The notes below the pieces were generated by a model. It made no database searches. It was not told the DNA's origin and saw only the letters and a program-made list of their open reading frames with translations. The translations under genes and the position numbers were made by a program. Shown here piece by piece: positions 48,481 to 57,976 of a DNA stretch of 64,000 bases (the first letter of the stretch is position 1; each line of letters starts with the position of its first letter). The stretch spans positions 1 through 64,000 of the forward strand of contig JADZAN010000036.1 in assembly GCA_020852815.1 (NCBI GenBank). The letters are read 5' to 3'. The stretch is from Gemmatimonadaceae bacterium. Its GTDB lineage: Bacteria > Gemmatimonadota > Gemmatimonadetes > Gemmatimonadales > Gemmatimonadaceae.

Positions 48481-49089
48481 ATGATCTCACTCCTCACCGG
48501 AACACTCGTCGCCAAGGACCTCGATCGCGCCGAAGTCCTCACCTCGGGCGGCGTGGGCTATGAACTCGCGATCCCACTCGGCACCTACGAGTCGCTCCCG
48601 CGTGCCGGCGAGCAGGTGCGCCTCCACACGTCACTCGTCGTGCGAGAGGACGAGTGGCTGCTGTACGGTTTCGCCACGCCCTTCGAGCGCGCGGTCTTCC
48701 GCAAGCTCCTTCAGGCCAAGGGGGTCGGCCCGTCGCTCGCGCTCGGGATGCTCTCCACCCTCTCGGCCGAGCGTCTGGTCCGCGCAATCCGCGAGAAGGA
48801 CATCGCCACCCTGCAGCAGGTTCCGCGCGTCGGGCGCAAGAAGGCGGAGCAACTGATCCTGGACTTGGCCGACAAGCTCGATGAGGTCGCCGCCGGTCCC
48901 GTCGACGGGGCGCGAGCGGCCGGTGCCTCGGATGCGGACGCGATCCGCGCCCTCGTCTCCCTGGGCTACGCTGCTCCCGACGCCGAGAAGGCGGTGCGCG
49001 CGTCGCGCGACTCGCTGAGCCCCACTGGCGCACCCCCGACCACCGCAGAACTTGTCCGTGCCGCCCTTCCGCTGGTGGGACGGCGATAG
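48481..49089 (+). CDS. ruvA: Holliday junction branch-migration protein RuvA
   Basis: 202 aa. Tetrameric junction-binding subunit. The N-terminal OB fold (ISLLTGTLVAKDLDRAEVLT, GVGYELAIPL) is followed by two helix-hairpin-helix motifs (LLQAKGVGPSLALGML and LQQVPRVGRKKAEQLIL) and a C-terminal UBA-like domain that binds RuvB (DADAIRALVSLGYAAPDAEKAV). All domains are present at normal length. Confidence 0.95.
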   Translation: MISLLTGTLVAKDLDRAEVLTSGGVGYELAIPLGTYESLPRAGEQVRLHTSLVVREDEWLLYGFATPFERAVFRKLLQAKGVGPSLALGMLSTLSAERLVRAIREKDIATLQQVPRVGRKKAEQLILDLADKLDEVAAGPVDGARAAGASDADAIRALVSLGYAAPDAEKAVRASRDSLSPTGAPPTTAELVRAALPLVGRR

Positions 49090-49119
49090 CTTCGCGCGTT
49101 AGGCGCGGCGCATCGTCCG

Positions 49120-49140
49120 ATTCCCGACTCCCGTCTCCCG
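49120..49140. repeat. CCCGACTCCCGTCTCCCGCCC repeat (member 4)
   Basis: Same pyrimidine-type unit as at 43543 and 53725. It lies 14 nt before the aminotransferase ATG at 49154. Confidence 0.55.
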
Positions 49141-49153
49141 CCCACATCTCCCC

Positions 49154-50308
49154 ATGCCCGCCGCACGCACCGCGACCTTCACCGAATCGGTCATCCGCGA
49201 GATGACGCGCGTCGCCCAGCAGTATGGCGCGATCAACCTCGCCCAGGGCTTCCCCGACTTCCCGATGCCCGAGGTCATGAAGGACGCCGCCTGCGCCGCG
49301 ATCCATGGTGACATCAACCAGTACGCGATCACCTGGGGGGCACCGGCGTTGCGGCTGGCGATCGCCGAGAAGTACCACCGCATGTACGACTACACGGTCG
49401 ATCCCGACAAGCACGTGACGGTGACATGCGGCGCCACCGAGGCGATGGCGGCGGTCTTCCTCGCCCTGCTCGACCCGGGTGACGAGGTGATCGTCTTCGA
49501 CCCGTTCTACGAGAACTACGGCCCCGACGCCATCCTGGCCGGCGCGCGCCCGGTCTTCGTCCCGCTCGAGCCGCCCGGGTGGAACTTCGACCCACAGCGC
49601 CTGCGCGACGCCTTCACCGAGCGCACCAAGGCCATCATCGTCAACACGCCGCACAACCCCACGGGACGCGTCTTCACGCGCGAGGAGCTCGACCTCATCG
49701 CCGAGCTGTGCATCGGGAACGACGTCTGGGCCATCACCGACGAGATCTACGAGCACATCCGCTACGCTGGCTCGCACCACGTCCTCGCCACGTGGCCAGG
49801 CATGGCCGAGCGGACCATCACGATCTCCGGGCTCTCGAAGACGTTCAGCTGCACGGGATGGCGCCTGGGCTACGCCATCGCGCCGGAGCGCGAGTCGGTG
49901 GCGATCCGCAAGGTGCACGACTTCCTCACGGTGGGGGCGCCCGCCCCGTTGCAGCAGGCGGCGGCGGTCGGGATGGCGCTCGACGCCGACTACTACAACC
50001 ACCTCGCGCTCGACTACCGCGCCCGGCGCGAGATCCTGTGTGACGCGCTGCGCAACGCCGGCTTCACCTTCACCGCGCCCGAGGGAGCGTACTACATCCT
50101 GGCCAGCTACGAGTCGATGAGTGCCCTGGGCGACGTCGACTTCGCGCGCTGGCTGGCGCGCGAGGTGGGCGTGGCGACGGTTCCCGGTTCATCGTTCCAC
50201 GTGGCGGGGGGCGCCCCACGCCACTACGTGCGCTTCGCCTTCTGCAAGCGTGCCGAGACGTTGCAGGCGGCGGCGGAGCGCCTGGCCACGATTCCCGCGC
50301 GCGCCTAA
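49154..50308 (+). CDS. Class I/II PLP aminotransferase (kynurenine/methionine aminotransferase-like)
   Basis: 384 aa. Fold type I: INLAQGFPDFPMPE is the signature of the YbdL/kynurenine aminotransferase group. It has TCGATEAMAAVFLALLDPGDEV, NTPHNPTG, ITDEIYEHIRYAG and the PLP Lys in ISGLSKTFSCTGWRLGY, with the end HYVRFAFCKR. It probably transaminates Met, Gln or aromatic amino acids with a 2-oxo acid. It stops in a TAA that overlaps the TAG of the convergent GGDEF-EAL gene, within GCCTAACG. Confidence 0.88.
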   Translation: MPAARTATFTESVIREMTRVAQQYGAINLAQGFPDFPMPEVMKDAACAAIHGDINQYAITWGAPALRLAIAEKYHRMYDYTVDPDKHVTVTCGATEAMAAVFLALLDPGDEVIVFDPFYENYGPDAILAGARPVFVPLEPPGWNFDPQRLRDAFTERTKAIIVNTPHNPTGRVFTREELDLIAELCIGNDVWAITDEIYEHIRYAGSHHVLATWPGMAERTITISGLSKTFSCTGWRLGYAIAPERESVAIRKVHDFLTVGAPAPLQQAAAVGMALDADYYNHLALDYRARREILCDALRNAGFTFTAPEGAYYILASYESMSALGDVDFARWLAREVGVATVPGSSFHVAGGAPRHYVRFAFCKRAETLQAAAERLATIPARA

Positions 50309-53043
50309 CGATCCGCGGCTTCGAGCGCCCGCGCCGCGACCGGCAGGTGCAGCTCCGGCGCGGCCACGCCCAGGCGGCGCACCAGCGCCACGAGGGCACC
50401 GGACTCCAGCGGGCGCGAGAAGAGGAACCCCTGCCCCACCGCGCACCCCAGCTCGCACAGCGCGCGGCGCTGCACCTCGGTCTCGATCCCCTCGGCCACG
50501 ATCAGCATGCCGAGACTCTCGCCTAACGCGATGATGGCCCGCACGAGACGCGCATCGAACGACGCCGCCGCCATCGGCGCCACGAACGCCTTGTCGATCT
50601 TGAGCATGTCGATGGGAAAGCGCTGCAGATAGCTCAGCGACGAGTAGCCCGTGCCAAAGTCGTCCAGCGCGAGCCGCACGCCCAGGCGCTTGAGATCGCC
50701 GAGCACACGCGCCACATCGGCGCTGTCGCGCAGCAGGACGCTCTCGGTGATCTCGAGCGCCAGCTGATCCGGCGACAGGTCGCTCGCCGCCAGGGCGTCG
50801 CGCACGTCGCCGAGGAGCGACGGGTCGTGGATATGCCGCGCCGAGATGTTGACGCCGACGACGATCGGTACGCCTTCCTCATCGTGCCAACGTCGTGCGT
50901 GGCGACATGCCTCGTGCAGCACCCACCGCTCGATGGGGACGATGAGCCCCGCTTCCTCGGCGATCGGGATGAACGTCGACGGGGAGATCTCGCCACGCAC
51001 GGGGTGCGTCCAGCGCACGAGCGCCTCGGCGCCCACCACCTGACGGTCGCGCAGCCTGATCACCGGCTGGAAGACCAGCCGCAACTCGCCAGCATCGATG
51101 GCGCGGCGCAGGTCCGCCTCGACGTCGAGGCGCATCGCCATCGCCTCGTACATGTGCGGCTCGTAGGCCGCGCAGCCGTCCTTCCCGCGCGACTTGGCGA
51201 GGTACATCGCCAGGTCGGCGTTTCGCATCAGCTCCACTGGCGTGACGGCATCGCGTGTGGTCGCGATCCCGATGCTCACGCACACATGGATCTCCTTCCC
51301 GGCAATCGTGATCGGGTCGCGCAACGCCGAGAGGACGCGGGCCGCGACCGAGGTCGGCATCTCCACATCCTCCACTCCCTCGAGGAGGATGGCGAACTCG
51401 TCGCCGCCCAGGCGCGCCAGCGTGTCGCCGTCGCGAAGCTGTGACGCCACACGCGCGCCCGTCTCCACCAGGAGGGCGTCGCCAGCTGCATGCCCCAGCG
51501 AATCGTTGATGCGCTTGAAGTCGTCGAGGTCGAGAAAGAGGAGCGCCACCGACCCCGGCGCGCGCGCCGCGCGGCGGCAGGCGTGGTCGAGTCGATCCTG
51601 AAAGAGCGTGCGGTTGGCCAGCTGCGTGAGTGGATCGTGCAGCGCCTGGTGCGTGAGCTTCTGTTCCAGCTCCGAACGTTCGGTGACGTCGCGCGAGTTG
51701 AGCACGATGCCGCGCACAGCCGGCTCGTCGAGGAGACAGGTGGCCACGTGCTCGGCCAGGACCACGCGTTCATCCGAGGCGCGCAGGCGCCACTCGCCGC
51801 GCACCGACTCGCGCCCCGCCGCCACCGCTCTCCCCAGCAGGCGCACCGCGGCCGGGACATCATCTTTCTCAACCAGCGACAGCAGGCGCGCGCCGACCAC
51901 GTCTTCCGTGCGCATCGCCAGCGCCTTCACGGCTGCAGGGCTCGCGTAGGTGACCGTGAAGTCACCGTCGACGATGAGGAGCATCTCCGAGGCGTGCTGC
52001 ACGAGGGCTCGGAAGCGCGCCTCGCTCTCGCGCGCGGCGGCGGCGCCCACCAGGCGGGCGTTCTCGTTGAGCGCAAGCCACTGGCGCAGGAGGACCAGCA
52101 CCGTCACGACGACCGCGCCGACCGCCAGGACTCGCGGTGCCGTCGTTCCGGTAAAGGCACGGTAGCCGATGGCGAGCAGGTACACGAACGCCGTTGCCAC
52201 GTAGGGGAGTCCCGCCGGGCGCGTCCGAATCGCCGACGGCTCTCCATGCGCATACACGCGGCGCGCCATGACGCGCTGCCAGTGCGCGGCCATCGCCATC
52301 AGCGCCACCGGGATCGTCCAGGCGACGTCGAGCCAGCTCCCCACGTGGTATCTGCCGTGCGCCATGCGAGACGAGTAGGTCACGTCTGCGCCCATCATCG
52401 CGACCAGCGCCAGCGTGAGCAGCAGCGCCGTTCCATGCCGGCGCATGGCCGGTTCGCGCATCCAGAGCGTCGTCGCGCCGAGCAGGAGCACGACGTCGCC
52501 GGCGGGATACACCAGGAGGGTGGCCAGCGCACGCCCGGGCATGCGCTCGAGCACCGCACCGTCGGGGAGGGCGAAGTGGACGATCGCGACGCCACCCGCC
52601 ACGATGACGAGCGCCGCGTCGATCCAGTGCGTGGCCACGCGGAAGCCCGCGCGCGACGGTTGCGGCAGCCGGAGGATTCCCGCCAGCAGCAACGGATACG
52701 AGAGGAGATAGATGGCGTCGAGCCACGACAGCGGCGGCGGGGCGCCCCACCCGGATTCGACGACGAAATACGCCGCGTAGAACACCCACTGCGTGACGAC
52801 CGCGAGCGACAGCAGGCGCCAGGCATCGCGCGACTCTTCGTCGACACGTGCATCGGTCGACACGCGCCACGCCGCGAGGGCCAGCAGGGCGTAGCTGACC
52901 ACGCTCGCGCACAGCTGCACCACGTGCCGCATGTCGCGCGTGGTGCCGGGCACCAGCTGCAACACCGCGAGCAGCGCCACGTGCGCCCCCACGGCGCCGA
53001 CGATCAGCGCGGTGTCCGCGATCGAACCAACGCGACGACGCAT
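50305..53043 (-). CDS. Membrane-bound GGDEF-EAL cyclic-di-GMP protein with PAS domain
   Basis: 912 aa. About nine hydrophobic segments (1-320) form an MHYT- or MASE-type membrane sensor. A PAS domain follows (about 340-460, FRALVQHASEMLLIVDGDF). The GGDEF domain is intact (LARLGGDEFAILLEG) with the preceding HDPLTQLANRTLF and the RxxD region. The EAL domain has the AEALVRW motif, DDFGTGYSSLSYL and KIDKAFV, so both synthesis and breakdown of c-di-GMP are possible. Convergent with the aminotransferase, with overlapping stops. Confidence 0.92.
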   Translation of the reverse strand: MRRRVGSIADTALIVGAVGAHVALLAVLQLVPGTTRDMRHVVQLCASVVSYALLALAAWRVSTDARVDEESRDAWRLLSLAVVTQWVFYAAYFVVESGWGAPPPLSWLDAIYLLSYPLLLAGILRLPQPSRAGFRVATHWIDAALVIVAGGVAIVHFALPDGAVLERMPGRALATLLVYPAGDVVLLLGATTLWMREPAMRRHGTALLLTLALVAMMGADVTYSSRMAHGRYHVGSWLDVAWTIPVALMAMAAHWQRVMARRVYAHGEPSAIRTRPAGLPYVATAFVYLLAIGYRAFTGTTAPRVLAVGAVVVTVLVLLRQWLALNENARLVGAAAARESEARFRALVQHASEMLLIVDGDFTVTYASPAAVKALAMRTEDVVGARLLSLVEKDDVPAAVRLLGRAVAAGRESVRGEWRLRASDERVVLAEHVATCLLDEPAVRGIVLNSRDVTERSELEQKLTHQALHDPLTQLANRTLFQDRLDHACRRAARAPGSVALLFLDLDDFKRINDSLGHAAGDALLVETGARVASQLRDGDTLARLGGDEFAILLEGVEDVEMPTSVAARVLSALRDPITIAGKEIHVCVSIGIATTRDAVTPVELMRNADLAMYLAKSRGKDGCAAYEPHMYEAMAMRLDVEADLRRAIDAGELRLVFQPVIRLRDRQVVGAEALVRWTHPVRGEISPSTFIPIAEEAGLIVPIERWVLHEACRHARRWHDEEGVPIVVGVNISARHIHDPSLLGDVRDALAASDLSPDQLALEITESVLLRDSADVARVLGDLKRLGVRLALDDFGTGYSSLSYLQRFPIDMLKIDKAFVAPMAAASFDARLVRAIIALGESLGMLIVAEGIETEVQRRALCELGCAVGQGFLFSRPLESGALVALVRRLGVAAPELHLPVAARALEAADR

Positions 53044-53210
53044 CTACGACGTCGCCCCGAAACGCCGACGACCGCCAGCGGCGGCACGGCCGCCGCGAAG
53101 CGCTCGCGGAGCGGGAGTGAGGCAGGGGGCGATGAGCGACATGGTCTCCCGCTGAGTCTCGACCGCCGCTTTCTGGAACTGCACAGGTCGAGCAGCCGCG
53201 AGGACAAGCA

Positions 53211-53233
53211 GCCTGCCCCAGCGTAGGTTGGGG
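53211..53233. repeat. Hairpin repeat GCCTGCCCCAGCG..GGTTGGGG
   Basis: GCCTGCCCCAGCGTAGGTTGGGG forms a stem CCCCAGC/GTTGGGG with one wobble. It is nearly identical, including its GAGGACRAG left flank, to 10025-10047. The next 30 nt carry a second small hairpin, CCCGAC/GTCGGG (53246-53262). Confidence 0.65.
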
Positions 53234-53286
53234 ATGTGAGGCTTGCCCGACTGCGGGTCGGGAGCATAGCGGTGGCCGATCCGTGC

Positions 53287-53366
53287 AGTCGTTGCGGTTC
53301 GCGTAGTTCAAGAGCTCTTAACACGGAGTCGTTGCGGTTCGCGTAGTTCAAGAGCTCTTAACACGA
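53287..53366. repeat. 40-bp tandem duplication
   Basis: Two adjacent 40-bp copies (53287-53326 and 53327-53366) begin AGTCGTTGCGGTTCGCGTAG and end with AAGAGCTCTTAACACG; they differ only at the last base. AAGAGCTCTT is a perfect 10-bp palindrome in each copy. The exactness suggests a recent duplication. Confidence 0.9.
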
Positions 53367-53460
53367 AGGACTCACGGAGGAACGGAGGCACACGGGGGAG
53401 ACCTTTTCACTGTTGTACTCCGTGGTCCTCCGTGCCTCCGTGCCTCCTCCGTGTTAAAGG
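53359..53460. repeat. Inverted repeat TTAACACGGAGG...CCTCCGTGTTAA
   Basis: The left arm (from CTTAACACGAAGGACTCACGG, with GGAGGAACGGAGGCAC) and the right arm (CCGTGGTCCTCCGTGCCTCC, then GTGCCTCCTCCGTGTTAAAGG) are imperfect complements about 40 nt long around a 20-nt AT-rich loop. It lies between the GGDEF-EAL start and ruvB and resembles repeat units scattered in other high-GC genomes. No transposase is nearby. Confidence 0.7.
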
Positions 53461-53764
53461 CAGTTGCTGTTGCCGTTGCCGTTGAAGTCGCGGACGGCCC
53501 CGTCACCCAAGCCAATCCCGCTCACCCCCCCCCGCCCCCGCGCCACCGCCACACGAACCCCATCACGACAACTCCCGCCTCCAAGCACGCCCCCACTCCC
53601 CCGATCTTTGTTTTCGGCGTTCATTCGGCCCATATTCCCCGCGGTCGCCCGCGCGCCAAAACCCGCGCCCGCGCTCACACCCGCGCCACGCCCACGCGGC
53701 AAGAGTCTGCCCCGCACGCCGCCCCGTCCCCCGTCTCCCGTCCCCCGTCCCCTTCCGCCCTCCC
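53461..53764. other. Intergenic region before ruvB
   Basis: 304 nt with no gene. It starts with TTGCTGTTGCCGTTGCCGTTG triplet repeats, then C-rich stretches, and ends in CCCCCGTCTCCCGTCCCCCGTCCCC (53725-53755), another member of the CCCGTCTCCCGTC family, about 10 nt before the ruvB GTG. Confidence 0.5.
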
Positions 53765-54790
53765 GTGCCTCGCGAAATCACGACGCCCGACGAACTCCCC
53801 GAGGAAGGACCGGTCGAGCTCTCACTCCGACCGCAACGGCTCGGCGAGTTCATCGGGCAGACGAAGGTCAAGGAGAGCCTGCGCATCTCCATCGATGCCG
53901 CACTCACCCGGCGTGAGCCGCTCGATCACACGCTCTTCTTCGGCCCGCCCGGCCTTGGCAAGACGACGCTGGCCGAACTCATCGCTCGCGAACTCGGCGT
54001 CAACATCCGCACAACATCGGGCCCGGCACTGGAGAAGCCGGGCGACCTGGTGGGGACGCTCACCAACCTGCGCGAAGGTGACATCCTCTTCATCGACGAG
54101 ATCCATCGCCTGCGCCCGGTGATCGAGGAGTTCCTCTATCCCGCCATGGAGGACTACCGCATCGATATCCGCCTCTCGGAAGGGCCCAAGGCGCAGACGA
54201 TCACCATGCCCATCGAGCGCTTCACGCTCATTGGCGCCACCACGCGCCAGGGGATGCTCACGCCGCCCATGCGTGCGCGCTTCGGCATCGTGCAACGGCT
54301 CAACTACTACCCGGCCGAGGATCTCGAACACATCGTGCGCCGCACCGCGGAGGTGCTGCGCGTCGAGGTCGATGCCGCGGGCGCCCACGAGATCGCGCGC
54401 CGCTCGCGCGGGACGCCACGCATTGCCAACCGCCTCCTGCGCCGCGTGCGCGACTACGCACAGGTGCGCGCCGATGGCGCCATCACGCGCGACGTGGCCG
54501 ACGTCGCGTTGCAGCTGCTGGACGTGGACCAGTTCGGCCTCGACGACATGGACGCGCGCATCCTCCGCGCCATCATCGAGAAGTTCGAGGGCGGACCGGT
54601 CGGCGTCGGCTCCATTGCAGCCGCGGTGGCCGAGGACGCCGGAACGATCGAGGAGGTCTACGAACCCTTCCTCGTCCAGAATGGCTTCCTGCAACGCACC
54701 CCGCGCGGACGCGTCGCCACATCGCTCGCATACCGGCACTTCGGCTTCACGCCGCCGACCACCAGCGAGGCGCAGCCCGAGCTGTTCTGA
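53765..54790 (+). CDS. ruvB: Holliday junction branch-migration helicase RuvB
   Basis: 341 aa. AAA+ motor of Ruv[20 protein letters not shown], Walker [12 protein letters not shown], Walker [11 protein letters not shown], sensor 1 [12 protein letters not shown], arginine finger [10 protein letters not shown], and a C-terminal winged helix ([25 protein letters not shown]). The GTG start has no Shine-Dalgarno. It is separated from ruvA by an aminotransferase and a GGDEF-EAL gene on the opposite strand, so ruvA and ruvB are not co-transcribed. Confidence 0.95.
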   Translation: MPREITTPDELPEEGPVELSLRPQRLGEFIGQTKVKESLRISIDAALTRREPLDHTLFFGPPGLGKTTLAELIARELGVNIRTTSGPALEKPGDLVGTLTNLREGDILFIDEIHRLRPVIEEFLYPAMEDYRIDIRLSEGPKAQTITMPIERFTLIGATTRQGMLTPPMRARFGIVQRLNYYPAEDLEHIVRRTAEVLRVEVDAAGAHEIARRSRGTPRIANRLLRRVRDYAQVRADGAITRDVADVALQLLDVDQFGLDDMDARILRAIIEKFEGGPVGVGSIAAAVAEDAGTIEEVYEPFLVQNGFLQRTPRGRVATSLAYRHFGFTPPTTSEAQPELF

Positions 54791-54973
54791 CGCGCTCCGC
54801 GCACGAGGTCATGCCTCCCCAGGGCGCGCCTGCCGCGAGGCGCCGAGCACGCTTTTCATCCGCCACTTCACGTCCCTCTCTTGTCCGGCGCACCGCCGTC
54901 AGGCGAGCTTTGTGTGCTGCTCGCAGGAAATCGGTTACCAGTTTCCCGCCTCATTCGAGCGACCACGACATCC

Positions 54974-56503
54974 ATGAACGTTGGAATCCCAAGGGAGCGA
55001 TTCCCCGGCGAGCGCCGGGTGGCCGCTATCCCTGACTCGGTGAAGAAGCTGGCCAAGCTTGGCTTCGCGGTGCGAGTCGAGACGAACGCCGGCCTCGCCG
55101 CCGGCTTCGACGACGCCGCGTATCTCGCTGCCGGTGCCACCATCGCCCCCCCGGATCAGGTCTGGGCGAGTGAAGTCATTGCCAAGATCCGGCCCCCCGC
55201 CGACGACGAGATCGCGCGGCTCAACGCATCGCAGACCGTCATCAGCTACCTGTATCCCGCCTTCAATGGCGAGACGGTGCAGAAGCTCGCCGCGCGCGGC
55301 GTGAGCGCGATTGCGATGGACCAGGTCCCGCGCACGACGCGCGCGCAGAAAGTCGATGCGCTGTCGTCGATGGGGAACCTGTCCGGCTATCGCGCCATCA
55401 TCGAAGCGGTCAACGTCATGCAGCGTCCGCTGCGCGGCCAGTCGACCGCCGCGGGGAAGATTCACCCCGCCAAGGTGCTCATCATCGGCGCCGGCGTCGC
55501 TGGACTCGCGGCGATTGGTGCGGCGCGCGCACTCGGCGCCATCGTCCGCGCCTTCGACACGCGCCCCGCCGCCAAGGAACAGGTGGTGTCGATGGGCGCC
55601 GAGTTCCTCGAGATCACCCTCGAGGAAGACGGGAGCGGTCAGGGGGGCTACGCGAAGGAGATGAGCCCCGCCTTCATCGAGGCGGAGATGGCGCTCTTCC
55701 TGGCGCAGGCCAGGGAAGTCGACATCATCGTCACCACGGCGCTCATCCCGGGCAAGAAGGCCCCGACGCTGATCACCGCCGAAATGGTCAAGGCGATGAA
55801 GCGCGGCTCCGTCGTGGTCGATCTCGCCGCCGAGCAAGGCGGAAATTGTGAACTGACGCAACGCGACCAGGCGGTCGACGTGAACGGCGTGACCGTGATC
55901 GGCTACACCGACCTCCCGTCGCGCATGGCGCAGCAGGCGTCGACGCTGTACGCCACGAACATCACGCACCTGCTCGAGGAGATGGGCGGTGCGGAGAAGT
56001 TCGCGCTGTCAGAGGACAACGACATCGTTCGCCCGATGACGGTGCTGAACGCGGGCGCGATGAAGTGGCCGCCGCCAGCCCCCGCCGCCGCCCCTCCGGT
56101 ACCGAAGCCCGCTGCTCCCAAGGCGCCGATCTACGGGCAAGCGCACGGCGCACCCACCGGCGGCCCCTCGAGTTCAGGGAAGTGGGTCCTCCTCGTCGCC
56201 GGTCTCGCGCTGCTTGGGATCGGGCTCGCCGCCCCGGCGACGTTCATCACGCACTTCACGGTCTTCGTCCTCGCCTGCTTCATCGGCTACCAGGTGATCT
56301 GGAGCGTGACGCCGGCGCTGCATACCCCGCTCATGAGCGTGACCAACGCGATCAGCGGCATCATCGTCATCGGCGGCATGCTGCAGGTGCGGGGGAGCTC
56401 CGCGGCTTCCCTCGTCGGGCTTGCCGCCGTCGTCCTCGCCACGATCAACATCGCCGGCGGTTTCCTCGTCACGCAGCGCATGCTGAGGATGTTCCACCGG
56501 TGA
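54974..56503 (+). CDS. pntA: NAD(P) transhydrogenase subunit alpha
   Basis: 509 aa. Domain I (about 1-375) binds NAD(H): [55 protein letters not shown] and [15 protein letters not shown]. After a Pro/Ala-rich linker (about 380-420) come four transmembrane helices, the membrane part of the fused E. coli-type alpha subunit. With PntB it uses proton-motive force to make NADPH. Its stop overlaps the next start (GTGA). Confidence 0.93.
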   Translation: MNVGIPRERFPGERRVAAIPDSVKKLAKLGFAVRVETNAGLAAGFDDAAYLAAGATIAPPDQVWASEVIAKIRPPADDEIARLNASQTVISYLYPAFNGETVQKLAARGVSAIAMDQVPRTTRAQKVDALSSMGNLSGYRAIIEAVNVMQRPLRGQSTAAGKIHPAKVLIIGAGVAGLAAIGAARALGAIVRAFDTRPAAKEQVVSMGAEFLEITLEEDGSGQGGYAKEMSPAFIEAEMALFLAQAREVDIIVTTALIPGKKAPTLITAEMVKAMKRGSVVVDLAAEQGGNCELTQRDQAVDVNGVTVIGYTDLPSRMAQQASTLYATNITHLLEEMGGAEKFALSEDNDIVRPMTVLNAGAMKWPPPAPAAAPPVPKPAAPKAPIYGQAHGAPTGGPSSSGKWVLLVAGLALLGIGLAAPATFITHFTVFVLACFIGYQVIWSVTPALHTPLMSVTNAISGIIVIGGMLQVRGSSAASLVGLAAVVLATINIAGGFLVTQRMLRMFHR

Positions 56504-57894
56504 GCGACTCCCTTCTCAATTCTGCCTACATCGGCGCCGCCGTCCTCTTCATCCTGAGCCTCAAGGGGCTCTCGCACCCCGAGACGGCGCGGCGCGGCAA
56601 CCTGTACGGTGCCATCGGGATGGCGATCGCCGTCCTCGCGGTCGCGATCCAGGCGCAAATCATCACGTCGCCGCTCCTCATCGGCGCCATCCTCGTGGCC
56701 GGCGGCGTCGGCGCGGTCCTCGCGGCCCGCGTGCAGATGACGTCGATGCCGCAGCTCGTCGCCATCCTGCACTCCTTCGTTGGGGCGGCGGCGGTGCTGG
56801 TCGGCGTCTCCGGCTACCTCGCCCCGCTGGCGCAGCTCGAGGGCGCGGAAAAGACGGTGCACGGCGTGGAGACATTTCTCGGCGTCTTCATCGGGGCGCT
56901 CACCTTTACCGGGTCGGTCATCGCGTGGGGGAAGCTGCAGGGAGTCATCCGCAGCAAGCCCCTCCTCCTCCCCGGGCGCCACCTGATCAACGTGGCGATG
57001 CTCGTGGCGTCGCTCTGGCTCGGCGTCCTGTTCGTGCAGGACGGGCCGCAGGCCATGCAGTCGCTCCTGATCATGACGGCGATTTCCGGCATCATCGGGA
57101 TCCACCTCGTGATGGCGATCGGCGGCGCCGACATGCCTGTCGTCGTCTCGATGCTCAACTCCTACTCCGGGTGGGCGGCGTCGGCGGCGGGCTTCATGCT
57201 CAACAACGACCTGCTCATCATCACCGGGGCGCTGGTCGGGTCGTCAGGTGCAATCCTGAGTTACATCATGTGCAAGGCGATGAACCGCTCGTTCATCTCC
57301 GTCATCCTCGGCGGCTTCGGGGCCGACGAGGGGGCCGCCCCCGCCGGCGGCGCCAAGGTCGAGGGCGAGATGATCGCCACCTCCGCCGAGGACGTCGCCG
57401 ACCAGCTCAAGCAGGCGCGCTCGGTCATCATCGTCCCGGGCTACGGGATGGCGGTGGCCCACGCGCAGCACCCGCTCCGCCAGATCGTCGAGGTCCTGCG
57501 CAAGCAGGGGACGACGGTGCGCTTCGCGATCCACCCGGTGGCCGGGCGCCTCCCGGGACACATGAACGTCCTCCTCGCCGAGGCCAACGTTCCGTACGAC
57601 ATCGTCCTCGAGATGGACGAGATCAACCAGGACTTCCCGGAAACCGACGTCGTGCTCGTGATCGGCGCCAACGACATCGTGAATCCGAGCGCACTGGACG
57701 ATCCCAACTCGCCGATTGCCGGGATGCCGGTGCTGCGCGCGTGGGACGCCGAGAGCTGCATCGTCTTCAAGCGTGGCAAGGGGGCGGGTTACGCCGGCGT
57801 GGAGAATCCGCTCTTCTTCAAGCCCAGGACGCGCATGCTGTACGGCGACGCCAAGGCGACGGTCGACTCGCTGCTCAAGCTGCTGCAGGGCTGA
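56500..57894 (+). CDS. pntB: NAD(P) transhydrogenase subunit beta
   Basis: 464 aa. About nine N-terminal transmembrane helices include the [27 protein letters not shown] segment that forms the proton path. The C-terminal NADP-binding domain III has [42 protein letters not shown] and [14 protein letters not shown]. The start is a GTG inside the pntA stop. A strong terminator follows 24 nt after the stop, so pntAB forms its own transcription unit. Confidence 0.95.
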   Translation: MSDSLLNSAYIGAAVLFILSLKGLSHPETARRGNLYGAIGMAIAVLAVAIQAQIITSPLLIGAILVAGGVGAVLAARVQMTSMPQLVAILHSFVGAAAVLVGVSGYLAPLAQLEGAEKTVHGVETFLGVFIGALTFTGSVIAWGKLQGVIRSKPLLLPGRHLINVAMLVASLWLGVLFVQDGPQAMQSLLIMTAISGIIGIHLVMAIGGADMPVVVSMLNSYSGWAASAAGFMLNNDLLIITGALVGSSGAILSYIMCKAMNRSFISVILGGFGADEGAAPAGGAKVEGEMIATSAEDVADQLKQARSVIIVPGYGMAVAHAQHPLRQIVEVLRKQGTTVRFAIHPVAGRLPGHMNVLLAEANVPYDIVLEMDEINQDFPETDVVLVIGANDIVNPSALDDPNSPIAGMPVLRAWDAESCIVFKRGKGAGYAGVENPLFFKPRTRMLYGDAKATVDSLLKLLQG

Positions 57895-57917
57895 CGCGAA
57901 TCGGCGCAGGGAACACG

Positions 57918-57965
57918 ATCGCCGGGTGCACGGGCTTGGACGAGCCGCCGCACCCGGCGATTTTG
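57918..57965 (+). terminator. Strong intrinsic terminator after pntB
   Basis: ATCGCCGGGTGC (57918-57929) and GCACCCGGCGAT (57950-57961) form a perfect 12-bp stem, with a smaller GGCT/AGCC stem inside the loop, followed by TTTT. It separates pntAB from queA. Confidence 0.85.
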
Positions 57966-57976
57966 CATCACCGCGC

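Noticed and set aside
53287-53366. Possible CRISPR repeat pair
   Set aside because: The two 40-bp copies are directly adjacent with no spacer, and no cas genes are present.
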